DNA of 5,518 nucleotides, taken from assembly GCA_937872005.1 (NCBI GenBank), contig CALMPQ010000292.1, positions 1 through 5,518 of the forward strand, read 5' to 3'. The translations under genes were made by a program, and so were the position numbers. Under the pieces are notes generated by a model, which was not told the DNA's origin, did no database searches, and worked only from the letters and a program-made list of their open reading frames with translations. Numbering within the stretch: the first letter of the stretch is position 1; each line of letters starts with the position of its first letter. The DNA is from an uncultured Propioniciclava sp. Its GTDB lineage: Bacteria > Actinomycetota > Actinomycetes > Propionibacteriales > Propionibacteriaceae. Below are positions 1 to 5,518 of this stretch, in pieces.

Positions 1-242
1 CCGTGGATCGAGTGCATGCCGTAGGTGTCCACGTAGTACGGGAACCGCGACGAGCAGCCGATGCCCGAGACGATGACGGTGTTCTCGCGCTTGATCCCGA
101 GCTCGGGCATCAGGCCCTGGAACGCGGCCAGCACGGCGTAGTCACCACACCCGGGGCACCAGCGCACCTCCTGGTCGGAGACGAAGTCCTTGCGGTTGAG
201 CGGGGTGACCGCGAGCGGGATCCCGGCGAGTCCGGTGCTCAT
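1..242 (-). CDS. korB: 2-oxoglutarate:ferredoxin oxidoreductase subunit beta (KorB), 5' part
   Basis: This is the N-terminal 80 codons of the thiamine-diphosphate-binding beta subunit. With KorA it oxidatively decarboxylates 2-oxoglutarate to succinyl-CoA and reduces ferredoxin in the cytoplasm. Visible motifs are [19 protein letters not shown] (residues 17-35) with the CxxC pair C29/C32, and [11 protein letters not shown] (60-70) with C63. In this family these cysteines belong to the single [4Fe-4S] cluster site; the remaining cluster ligand and the ThDP-diphosphate GDG motif would lie beyond the window. The ATG at 242-240 shares one base with the korA stop (TGATG), and a good Shine-Dalgarno AAAGGA sits 6 nt upstream, so the two are translationally coupled. 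The family is clear; only the exact 2-oxoacid specificity is inferred, from similarity to actinobacterial KorB. Confidence 0.95.
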   Translation of the reverse strand, partial: MSTGLAGIPLAVTPLNRKDFVSDQEVRWCPGCGDYAVLAAFQGLMPELGIKRENTVIVSGIGCSSRFPYYVDTYGMHSIH

Positions 243-2107
243 CAGGCGTCCTTTCCGTTGCTGGCACTGCCATCGATGACGTCGACCAGGTGGGCGGCCA
301 GTTCGGCGGGGCTGATCGGCAACCCCCGCACGCGGCTGTAGCTCTTCACGTCGACCAGGTACTTCGCCCGCAGGATCATCGCGAGCTGGCCGGTGTTCAT
401 CTCGGGCACGATCACCTGGTCGTAGGCGCGCAGCACCTCGCCGGTGTTGGCCGGCAGCGGGTTCAGGTGGCGGATGTGCGTGACCGCGATCTTCCGCCCC
501 GTCTCGCGCACCCGGCGCGCGGCGGCCGCGTTCGGCCCCCACGTCGAGCCCCAGCCGAGCACGAGCACGGACGCCTCGCCGTCCGGGTCGTCGACCACCA
601 GGTCGGGGATGTCGGCGACGATCCCGTCCACCTTGGCCTGGCGCAGGGCGACCATGCGCTCGTGGTTCTCGGGGGCATACGAGATGTTGCCGGTGCCGTC
701 GGCCTTCTCGATGCCGCCGACGCGGTGCTCGAGCCCGGGCGTCCCGGGGATGGCCAGCGCACGCGCCAGCTTCTCGTCGCGCAGGTAGGGCAGGAACGTC
801 CCGTCCGGACCGTTGGCCTCGGTCGCGAACGCGGGGTCGATCGGCTCGATCGTCGACAGGTCGGGAATCAGCCACGGCTCGGCGCCGTTGGCGAGGTAGC
901 CGTCCGACAGCACGATGACCGGCGTCCGGTAGCGCAGCGCCATGCGCACGCCCTCGACGGCGGTGGTGAAGCAGTCGGCCGGCGACTGCGCGGCGATCAC
1001 GGGCAGCGGGGCCTCGCCGTGGCGGCCGTACAGCGACTGCAGCAGGTCAGCCTGCTCGGTCTTGGTCGGCATGCCCGTCGACGGCCCTGCCCGCTGGATG
1101 TCGACCACGACGAGCGGCTGCTCGAGCATGACGGCCAGCGAGATCGTCTCCGACTTCAACGCCATGCCCGGGCCCGACGTCGACGTGACACCCAGGTGGC
1201 CGGCGTACGACGCCCCCAGCGCGGCACCGGCAGCGGCGATCTCGTCCTCGGCTTGGAACGTGGTGACGCCCTGGTCCTTGGCGCGGCTCAGCTCGTGCAG
1301 CACATCGGAGGCCGGCGTGATCGGGTACGCCCCCAGGAACAGCGGCAGCCCGGCCTTCGCAGACCCGGTCATCAACCCGAGCGCCATCGCCTTGTTGCCC
1401 GTGATCTGCCGGTAGGTGCCCGGGGGCACCGGCGCGGCGGCCACCTCGTAGCGCACCGCGAACGTCTCGGTCGTCTCACCGAACGCGTGCCCGGCCAGGA
1501 AGGCCGCCTTGTTCGAGTCGCGGATGTCGTGGTCGCGGGCGAACTTCTTGTCGAGGAAGTCGAGCGTGTGCTCGGCCGGGCGCGTGTACAGCCACGTCAG
1601 CAGCCCGAGGGAGAACATGTTCTTGGCGCGCGAGGCCTCCTTGCGGCCCAGCTTGAACTGCTCGACCGACGCCACCGTCAGGCCGGTGAGGTCGAGCGCG
1701 TGCACCTGGTAGTCGGCGAGCGACCCGTCCTCGAGCGGGCTGGCGGCGTAGCCGACCTTGGCCAGGTTGCGCTTGGTGAACTCGTGGGTGTCGGCGATGA
1801 TGACACCGCCGCGCTTGAGGTCGGCCAGGTTGGCCTTCAACGCGGCCGGGTTCATCGCGACCAGCACGTCAGGCTTGTCGCCCGGCGTCTTGATGTCGGC
1901 GTTTGCGAAGTGCAGCTGGAAGCTGGACACGCCCGCGATCGTCCCTTGTGGGGCCCGGATCTCGGCGGGGAAGTTCGGCAACGTCGCGAAATCGTTGCCC
2001 AGGCTCGCCGAGTCGGAGGTGAATCGGTCGCCGGTGAGCTGCATGCCGTCGCCGGAGTCCCCGGCAAAGCGGATCACGACGCGGTCGAGTGTTTGGACGT
2101 CAGTCAC
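242..2107 (-). CDS. korA: 2-oxoglutarate:ferredoxin oxidoreductase subunit alpha (KorA), fused gamma-alpha type
   Basis: This 621-residue subunit partners KorB in CoA-dependent oxidation of 2-oxoglutarate, giving succinyl-CoA and reduced ferredoxin; it can replace or supplement the NAD-linked 2-oxoglutarate dehydrogenase in the TCA cycle. The N-terminal gamma domain carries [10 protein letters not shown] (14-23) and [18 protein letters not shown] (47-64). The alpha (pyrimidine-binding) domain begins near residue 238 and shows YPITPASD (262-269), [17 protein letters not shown] (285-301), [11 protein letters not shown] (309-319) and [18 protein letters not shown] (338-355). The C-terminal part has [13 protein letters not shown] and HLNPLP motifs. 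Length fits fused actinobacterial KorA. There is no ferredoxin domain. The GTG start at 2107-2105 is the only reasonable one, because an in-frame TGA lies five codons upstream (2122-2120). The stop overlaps korB by one base. It lies 18 bp after the chelatase gene. Specificity for 2-oxoglutarate is inferred from family resemblance. Confidence 0.95.
   Translation of the reverse strand: MTDVQTLDRVVIRFAGDSGDGMQLTGDRFTSDSASLGNDFATLPNFPAEIRAPQGTIAGVSSFQLHFANADIKTPGDKPDVLVAMNPAALKANLADLKRGGVIIADTHEFTKRNLAKVGYAASPLEDGSLADYQVHALDLTGLTVASVEQFKLGRKEASRAKNMFSLGLLTWLYTRPAEHTLDFLDKKFARDHDIRDSNKAAFLAGHAFGETTETFAVRYEVAAAPVPPGTYRQITGNKAMALGLMTGSAKAGLPLFLGAYPITPASDVLHELSRAKDQGVTTFQAEDEIAAAGAALGASYAGHLGVTSTSGPGMALKSETISLAVMLEQPLVVVDIQRAGPSTGMPTKTEQADLLQSLYGRHGEAPLPVIAAQSPADCFTTAVEGVRMALRYRTPVIVLSDGYLANGAEPWLIPDLSTIEPIDPAFATEANGPDGTFLPYLRDEKLARALAIPGTPGLEHRVGGIEKADGTGNISYAPENHERMVALRQAKVDGIVADIPDLVVDDPDGEASVLVLGWGSTWGPNAAAARRVRETGRKIAVTHIRHLNPLPANTGEVLRAYDQVIVPEMNTGQLAMILRAKYLVDVKSYSRVRGLPISPAELAAHLVDVIDGSASNGKDA
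249..254 (-). promoter_or_regulatory. Ribosome binding site of korB inside korA
   Basis: On the minus strand AAAGGA lies 6 nt before the korB ATG (242-240), within the last codons of korA. It supports this korB start and independent ribosome loading in addition to coupling through the TGATG overlap. Confidence 0.7.
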
Positions 2108-2111
2108 GGCA

Positions 2112-2121
2112 CTTCTTTCTC
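2112..2121 (-). promoter_or_regulatory. Probable ribosome binding site of korA
   Basis: The purine run GAGAAAGAAG on the minus strand ends 4 nt before the korA GTG start (2107-2105). It is a weak match to the anti-Shine-Dalgarno sequence, in contrast to the strong sites before cysN and korB, so korA initiation may depend partly on coupling to the gene before it. Confidence 0.4.
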
Positions 2122-2143
2122 AGGGTCAAGACTCAAGGGTCAA
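2119..2143 (-). repeat. Short imperfect direct repeat at the chelatase/korA junction
   Basis: On the minus strand TTGACCCTTGAG (2143-2132) is followed by TTGACCCTGAG (2129-2119). The two copies differ by one missing T and start 14 bp apart. The first copy encodes the chelatase C-terminus and the second spans its TGA stop (2128-2126). They could be a chance tandem duplication at a gene end or an operator-like pair before korA; the sequence alone does not decide. Confidence 0.55.
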
Positions 2144-2824
2144 CAGTAGTCGCTGGTCGAACCGGGCGGCAGCGCGGAAGCGCCCCACGATCGCCGCCGC
2201 CACCTCGGCGTGGTCGCCCAACGGCTCGGCCACCCGGACGCCCAGGCGTGCGATCCGCTCGCCCCACAGCCCGGGGGCCAAGGTGTAGGGCAGGACGATC
2301 ACATCCGGTCCCTGAGCCTGTCGAAGGGATTCCACAGCCTCGGCGACCGAGGGCTCGCTCAGGTAGATGTTTCCCACCCGCACGGGCACGCCGAGGGCGG
2401 CCTCCAACCGAAAAGCCACCACGGCGACCTCGGCCAGCGCCTCGGGCCGCTTCGACCCGGCCGCCGCCAGCACGACCGCATCCCCCGGACCGCCCGCCTC
2501 GGCCACCCGCGACAGCAGTGCCCGGTGCAGCGCCCCGCCCAGGTGCGGTGTCACCACCACCTCGTGCGGCACGGACGCCACCGCCTGCGGCACGTCGTGG
2601 GTGACGTGGTAGCCGGCGGCGAGGAAGCAGGGCACCACCGTGCAGTCGCCGACCGCGGCGAGGGTCTCGGGCAGCAGCACGGGCTCGATGTCGACCCACG
2701 CCGTGTGGATCGTCACGCCTGGCAGCAGCGCGCCCACCCGCCCGGTGATGCGCTCGATCAGCTCGCGCCCGGCGGGGTTGCGGGAGCCGTGCCAGGCCAG
2801 GACCAGCGTCTCGGTGGTGCTCAA
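2126..2824 (-). CDS. Sirohydrochlorin chelatase of the CbiX/SirB family
   Basis: A 232-residue cytoplasmic chelatase, probably inserting Fe2+ into sirohydrochlorin to make siroheme, the cofactor of assimilatory sulfite reductase. The N-terminal half holds LAWHGSRNP with H12 and VVPCFLAAGYHVTHDVP (63-79) with H73 and H76, the family's metal-binding histidines. The second half (about 115-225) is a CbiX-like repeat with VVLAAAGSKRPEA and VIVLPYTLAPGLWGERI, lacking the histidine pair, as usual in two-domain SirB-type proteins. The chosen start is TTG 2824-2822: it overlaps the transporter stop as TTGA and has GGAG 8 nt upstream. The alternative GTG at 2833 would overlap that GGAG, and the ATG at 2920 would lie deep in the transporter gene. 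Residues 166-172 (SLRQAQG) are encoded by a dispersed-repeat signature. Cobaltochelatase activity for cobalamin cannot be excluded, but the cys neighbours favour iron. It corresponds in role to CysY of the corynebacterial cys cluster. Confidence 0.88.
   Translation of the reverse strand: MSTTETLVLAWHGSRNPAGRELIERITGRVGALLPGVTIHTAWVDIEPVLLPETLAAVGDCTVVPCFLAAGYHVTHDVPQAVASVPHEVVVTPHLGGALHRALLSRVAEAGGPGDAVVLAAAGSKRPEALAEVAVVAFRLEAALGVPVRVGNIYLSEPSVAEAVESLRQAQGPDVIVLPYTLAPGLWGERIARLGVRVAEPLGDHAEVAAAIVGRFRAAARFDQRLLLTLES
2309..2329. repeat. 21-bp dispersed-repeat signature (CTTCGACAGGCTCAG core) inside the chelatase gene
   Basis: The minus strand reads TCC CTT CGA CAG GCT CAG GGA, exactly in frame as SLRQAQG, residues 166-172 of the chelatase. 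The ends TCCCT and AGGGA are inverted repeats with an asymmetric centre. From memory, this core is a short interspersed motif seen in many copies in GC-rich actinobacterial and some proteobacterial genomes, where it leaves tell-tale peptides such as SLSKG, PEPVEG, STGSG and FDRLR in predicted proteins. Here five of the six frames are open through it, and the other frames do read SLSLSKG, VPEPVEG and IPSTGSG. Only one copy is in this window, so the repeat status rests on recognition rather than on a second local copy. Confidence 0.7.
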
Positions 2825-3732
2825 ATCGACCACTCCGTCTGGGCGGCCTCGGCCTCGGCCAGCGCCGCGCGGCGCTGGCGCTCGTGGCGGTAGGCGGTCC
2901 AGGCCGTCAACCCGAGCCACCCTGCCGCGAACAGGGTGAAGCCGACGGTCACCTGCTCACCGGTCAGCGCCGTGGCGTCGAACAGCGTCTTCAGGTTGGT
3001 CATGATGATCAGCCCGCCGACGGCCACGCCCATGATCCGCGCCGGGATGCGCGAGACCAGCCACGCCGCGATCGGCGCGGCCAACAGGCCGCCGACCAGC
3101 AGGGCGACCACGATGCCCCAGTCGATTCCCAACAAGCCCAGGTTCAGCACGAACCCCAGCGAGGCGGCGAACGAGACCAGGAACTCCGAGGTGTCCACCG
3201 AGCCGATCACCGTGCGCGGCGCGGTCTTGCCGGCGCTGAGCAGCGACGTCGTCGAGACCGGCCCCCAGCCGCCGCCACCGGTGGCGTCCACGAACCCGCC
3301 CGCGAGGCCGAGCGGCACGAGGAAGCGGGCAGTGTGCGGCGAGCGGCGGGCGTGCGCCACCTCCGGCGGCCGGAACGCGTAGCGCAGCAGGATGTACATG
3401 CCCAACCCGCCCAGGATCGCCGCCATCAGTGGCTTGGCCAGCGCCGTCGAGATCTGCGCCAGGAACGTCGCCCCGGCGAACGCGCCGAGAGCCCCGGGCA
3501 CGCCGAGGCGCAGGACGAGCCGCCAGTCGACGTTGCCCAGCCGCCAGTGCGAGACGCCCGAGGCCACATTGGTGCCCAGCTCGGCCAAGTGCACGGACGC
3601 CGACGCCATCGCCGGGCTCAACCCGGCGATGAGCAGCAGCGACGTCGACGTGACGCCGTAGCCCATGCCGAGCGCCCCGTCGACGAGTTGGGCGGCGAAC
3701 CCGACGATCCCGAGCAGGAGCAGTTGGCGCAT
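2821..3732 (-). CDS. TauE/SafE-family membrane transporter in the sulfate-assimilation operon (CysZ-like position)
   Basis: A 303-residue integral membrane protein of the TauE/SafE (COG0730) family. The two halves carry the family's paired signatures: AAQLVDGALGMGYGV (13-27) and GGFVDATGGGGWGPVSTTSLL (145-165), each with an acidic residue after a hydrophobic helix. Hydrophobic segments lie at about 4-35, 72-92, 97-118, 138-150, 184-203, 205-227, 232-247 and 261-281, roughly eight helices, followed by a short charged cytoplasmic tail (282-303). Family members move sulfite, sulfoacetate or related anions and are often annotated as sulfite exporters. The position between cysN and a siroheme chelatase matches the cluster of Corynebacterium glutamicum, where a TauE-like gene named cysZ is linked to sulfate uptake, so import of sulfate is the better guess; it is unrelated to enterobacterial CysZ. 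The ATG shares one base with the cysN stop. Only a weak GGTGAG lies 12 nt upstream, suggesting translation by coupling. Confidence 0.88.
   Translation of the reverse strand: MRQLLLLGIVGFAAQLVDGALGMGYGVTSTSLLLIAGLSPAMASASVHLAELGTNVASGVSHWRLGNVDWRLVLRLGVPGALGAFAGATFLAQISTALAKPLMAAILGGLGMYILLRYAFRPPEVAHARRSPHTARFLVPLGLAGGFVDATGGGGWGPVSTTSLLSAGKTAPRTVIGSVDTSEFLVSFAASLGFVLNLGLLGIDWGIVVALLVGGLLAAPIAAWLVSRIPARIMGVAVGGLIIMTNLKTLFDATALTGEQVTVGFTLFAAGWLGLTAWTAYRHERQRRAALAEAEAAQTEWSI
2822..2836 (-). promoter_or_regulatory. Shine-Dalgarno and TTG start of the chelatase gene
   Basis: GGAG (2836-2833, minus strand) precedes the TTG codon (2824-2822) by 8 nt, the usual spacing. The TTG overlaps the upstream TGA stop (2823-2821) as TTGA, the rare-start equivalent of the common ATGA coupling junction. 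This decides the start against the in-frame GTG at 2833-2831. Confidence 0.65.
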
Positions 3733-5036
3733 CAGATCGACCAGCTCACCGTGGCGGCCTCCTCGGCGGCCACGTCGAACGCGCCGAACCCGCGCACCAT
3801 CCCGGCCGCGAGCGTGCCGCCCGTCTGGGGGTCGACCAGCAGGAACGACCCGGTGCGGCGCGACGTCGTGTAGTCGTCGGGCGCGATGGGGGAGGCCAAC
3901 CGCAGCGCGACGCGTCCGATGTCGTTGAGCTCGAGGGTCTCGGTCGGCACCGGCGCGAGCGCGTCGAGGTCGAGGCGCCCGCTGATCTCGCGGACGATGC
4001 CCTGCACCGTCCGCGTCCCGTGCTTGACCAGCACGCGCGCGCCGACGCGCAGGGGCTTCTCGGCCAGCCAGGCGACCAGGCCGCTGACGTCCTGCGTCGC
4101 CTCGGGGGCGTCGGACGCCGCCGCGATCACGTCGCCGCGGGTGATGTCGATCTCGTCGGCCAGCCGGATCGTCACCGACTGGGACGCGAACGCCTCGGCC
4201 AGCGGCCCGTCAGCGGTGTCGATGCCGGCGACCGTCGTGCGGCGGCCCACGGGCAGCACCACGACCGGGTCGCCGACCTTCACCACACCGGTCGCGACCT
4301 GGCCCGCGTAGCCGCGGTACTCGCGGTATTCGGGGGCGGCGTCCTGCGGGCGGATCGTCAACTGCACCGGCAGCCGGAACGGCAGCCCGGTCAACTCGGC
4401 GCCCGCCGGGGCGGCCTCCAGGAACTCCAGCAGCGAGGGCCCGTGGTACCACGGGGTCGCCTCGGAGCGGGAGACGATGTTGTCGCCCCGCAGCGCCGAC
4501 ACCGGGATCGTGTGGATCTGCTCCACCCCCAACTCCGACGCCACGGCCCGCACCTCGGAGCTCACGCGGGTGAACGTGGCCTGGTCGAAGTCGACGAGGT
4601 CCATCTTGTTGACCGCGACGACGATCGTCGGCACGCGCAGCAGCTGCCCGACCGCCAGGTGGCGGCGGGTCTGCTCCAGGACGCCCTTGCGCGCGTCGAC
4701 CAGGAGCACCAGCACGTCGGCGGTCGAGGAGCCCGTGACCGTGTTGCGGGTGTACTGCACGTGGCCGGGGCAGTCGGCGAGGATGAACGTGCGGTTCGCG
4801 GTCGCGAAGTAGCGGTAGGCGACGTCGATCGTGATGCCCTGCTCCCGCTCGGCGCGCAGGCCGTCGGTCAGCAGCGCGAGGTCCACGTGGCCCAGGCCCT
4901 TGGCGGCGGAAACCCGCTCGACGGCGTCCAGTTGGTCGGACAGCACCGACTTGCTGTCGTACAGGAGGCGGCCGACGAGGGTCGACTTGCCGTCGTCCAC
5001 CGACCCGGCGGTGGCGAGGCGCAGCAAGGTGCTCAT
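3732..5036 (-). CDS. cysN: Sulfate adenylyltransferase subunit 1, GTPase (CysN)
   Basis: A 434-residue cytoplasmic GTPase that, with CysD, forms ATP sulfurylase: GTP hydrolysis drives sulfate plus ATP to adenylyl sulfate (APS) and pyrophosphate. The G-domain has the P-loop GSVDDGKST (11-19), the switch I region EREQGITID (63-71), DCPGH (88-92) and NKMD (143-146), all intact. After about residue 220 come EF-Tu-like beta-barrel domains, ending in residues SWSI. The protein stops there, so it lacks the C-terminal APS kinase (CysC) fusion found in mycobacterial CysNC. That fits a pathway in which APS is reduced directly by a CysH-type reductase, though no cysH is visible here. The start is ATG 5036-5034, in TGATG overlap with cysD and 10 nt after a near-perfect AAGGAGG. 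The reading frame stays open upstream to 5474, but that extension only shadows cysD. Very secure. Confidence 0.97.
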   Translation of the reverse strand: MSTLLRLATAGSVDDGKSTLVGRLLYDSKSVLSDQLDAVERVSAAKGLGHVDLALLTDGLRAEREQGITIDVAYRYFATANRTFILADCPGHVQYTRNTVTGSSTADVLVLLVDARKGVLEQTRRHLAVGQLLRVPTIVVAVNKMDLVDFDQATFTRVSSEVRAVASELGVEQIHTIPVSALRGDNIVSRSEATPWYHGPSLLEFLEAAPAGAELTGLPFRLPVQLTIRPQDAAPEYREYRGYAGQVATGVVKVGDPVVVLPVGRRTTVAGIDTADGPLAEAFASQSVTIRLADEIDITRGDVIAAASDAPEATQDVSGLVAWLAEKPLRVGARVLVKHGTRTVQGIVREISGRLDLDALAPVPTETLELNDIGRVALRLASPIAPDDYTTSRRTGSFLLVDPQTGGTLAAGMVRGFGAFDVAAEEAATVSWSI

Positions 5037-5518
5037 CAGAAGTACCCCTCCTTCTTGCGGTCCTCCATGGCCGCCTCGGTGAGGCGGTCGTCGGCGCGGG
5101 TGGCCCCGCGCTCGGTGATGCGGGTGGCGGCGACCTCGGTGATGACGTCGGCGATGGTGGTGGCGTCCGACTCGACGGCACCGGTGCAGCTCATGTCGCC
5201 GACCGTGCGGTACCGGACGCGGCGGGTCTCGACGACCTCGCCCTCCCGCGGCTCGACGACCTCGCCGACCGCGAGCCACATGCCGTCGCGGGCGAAGACC
5301 TCGCGGTCGTGGGCGTAGTAGAGCTCGGGCAGCTCGATGCCCTCGGCCTCGATGTAGCGCCACACGTCGAGCTCGGTCCAGTTCGACAGCGGGAACACGC
5401 GCACGTGCTCGCCCGGCCGGTGCCGCGGGTTGTAGAGCGTCCAGAGCTCGGGGCGCTGGTTGCGCGGGTCCCACTGGCCGAACTCGTCGCGCAGGCTGAC
5501 GACGCGCTCCTTGGCGCG
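5036..5518 (-). CDS. cysD: Sulfate adenylyltransferase subunit 2 (CysD), 3' part
   Basis: The C-terminal 160 residues of CysD, the adenylyl-transferring subunit of ATP sulfurylase that forms APS from ATP and sulfate. The family is about 300 residues long, so roughly half the protein lies beyond the right edge, including the N-terminal PP-loop (SGGKDS) nucleotide-binding motif. Visible conserved stretches are RAKERVVSLRDEFGQWDPR at the cut end, NQRPELWTLYN, HVRVFPLSNWTELDVWRYI, LPELYYAHDR, VRYRTVGDMSCTGAVESDA and the typical terminal AAMEDRKKEGYF. No frame disruption is seen. The TGA stop (5038-5036) overlaps the cysN ATG by one base, consistent with balanced production of the two subunits. 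An internal ATG at 5404 is not the start: family similarity continues in frame upstream to the window edge. Confidence 0.97.
   Translation of the reverse strand, partial: RAKERVVSLRDEFGQWDPRNQRPELWTLYNPRHRPGEHVRVFPLSNWTELDVWRYIEAEGIELPELYYAHDREVFARDGMWLAVGEVVEPREGEVVETRRVRYRTVGDMSCTGAVESDATTIADVITEVAATRITERGATRADDRLTEAAMEDRKKEGYF
5047..5053 (-). promoter_or_regulatory. Strong Shine-Dalgarno of cysN encoded by the CysD C-terminus
   Basis: AAGGAGG on the minus strand lies 10 nt before the cysN ATG. It is formed by the codons for the conserved CysD tail KKEGYF (AAG AAG GAG GGG TAC TTC), so the conserved peptide and the ribosome site occupy the same bases. Confidence 0.75.

Noticed and set aside
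2108..2143. A sigma-70 type promoter for korA using TTGACC as -35
   Set aside because: At about 17 bp spacing the -10 position reads AGAAAG, a poor match, so I do not annotate a promoter. The repeat is recorded only as a repeat.
290..2149. Long plus-strand open frame (619 codons) opposite korA
   Set aside because: Its product is low-complexity, rich in R, G, H and V, with no recognisable domain. It mirrors korA, whose motifs are unmistakable; such antisense frames are expected in GC-rich DNA.
2825..2920. Upstream starts for the chelatase (ATG 2920, GTG 2833)
   Set aside because: The added residues are arginine/proline-rich and overlap the transporter gene; GTG 2833 coincides with the ribosome site itself. 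TTG 2824 has the right spacing.
2884..3873. Plus-strand open frame (329 codons) opposite the transporter gene
   Set aside because: Composition of repeated R, Q, H, D and P without domains; it is antisense to clear transmembrane coding sequence.
4020..5318. Plus-strand open frame (432 codons) opposite cysN and cysD
   Set aside because: Same reasoning: arginine/glycine-rich shadow of conserved genes, no ribosome site or family motif.
5037..5474. 146-residue N-terminal extension of CysN
   Set aside because: The extension is low-complexity arginine-rich sequence in another frame of cysD. The P-loop starts 11 residues after the ATG at 5036, which has a strong ribosome site.
1..5518. A previously undescribed system, mobile element, CRISPR array or RNA gene
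   Set aside because: All sequence except 18 bp is explained by six genes of known families; no spaced repeats, terminal inverted repeats, tRNA-like folds or transposase motifs were seen.

Overview
This window is high-GC DNA, roughly 70% G+C by eye, and every gene in it lies on the minus strand. Dense packing, GTG and TTG starts, 'VGDMSCTGAVES'-type CysD, 'HVQYTRNTVTGSS'-type CysN and KorA/KorB of the fused two-subunit type all point to an actinobacterium. I cannot name the genus.

Layout, in the direction of transcription (right to left): the 3' part of cysD (5518-5036), cysN (5036-3732), a TauE/SafE-family membrane transporter (3732-2821), a CbiX/SirB-type sirohydrochlorin chelatase (2824-2126), an 18-bp gap, korA (2107-242), and the 5' end of korB (242-1, cut by the window edge). 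Three junctions overlap by one base as TGATG (cysD/cysN, cysN/transporter, korA/korB) and one overlaps by four bases as TTGA (transporter/chelatase). The only non-coding stretch is 2108-2125, so no region over 300 bases lacks a gene. I see no tRNA, rRNA, CRISPR array, insertion sequence or clear terminator.

The first four genes form the end of an assimilatory sulfate-reduction operon. A membrane protein handles sulfate or sulfite, CysD/CysN activate sulfate to APS, and the chelatase inserts iron to make siroheme for sulfite reductase. The gene content resembles the corynebacterial cysIXHDNYZ cluster, with the order of the last two genes swapped. The kor genes encode 2-oxoglutarate:ferredoxin oxidoreductase, which makes succinyl-CoA and reduced ferredoxin. 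They follow without a visible terminator, which suggests, but does not prove, co-transcription and a link through ferredoxin to sulfite reduction.

These are mostly well-known families, and I found no undescribed system. The most notable details are a 21-bp dispersed-repeat signature lying in frame inside the chelatase gene (2309-2329), near-identical 12-bp junctions at two gene ends, a short direct repeat just before korA, and the sulfur/kor adjacency.
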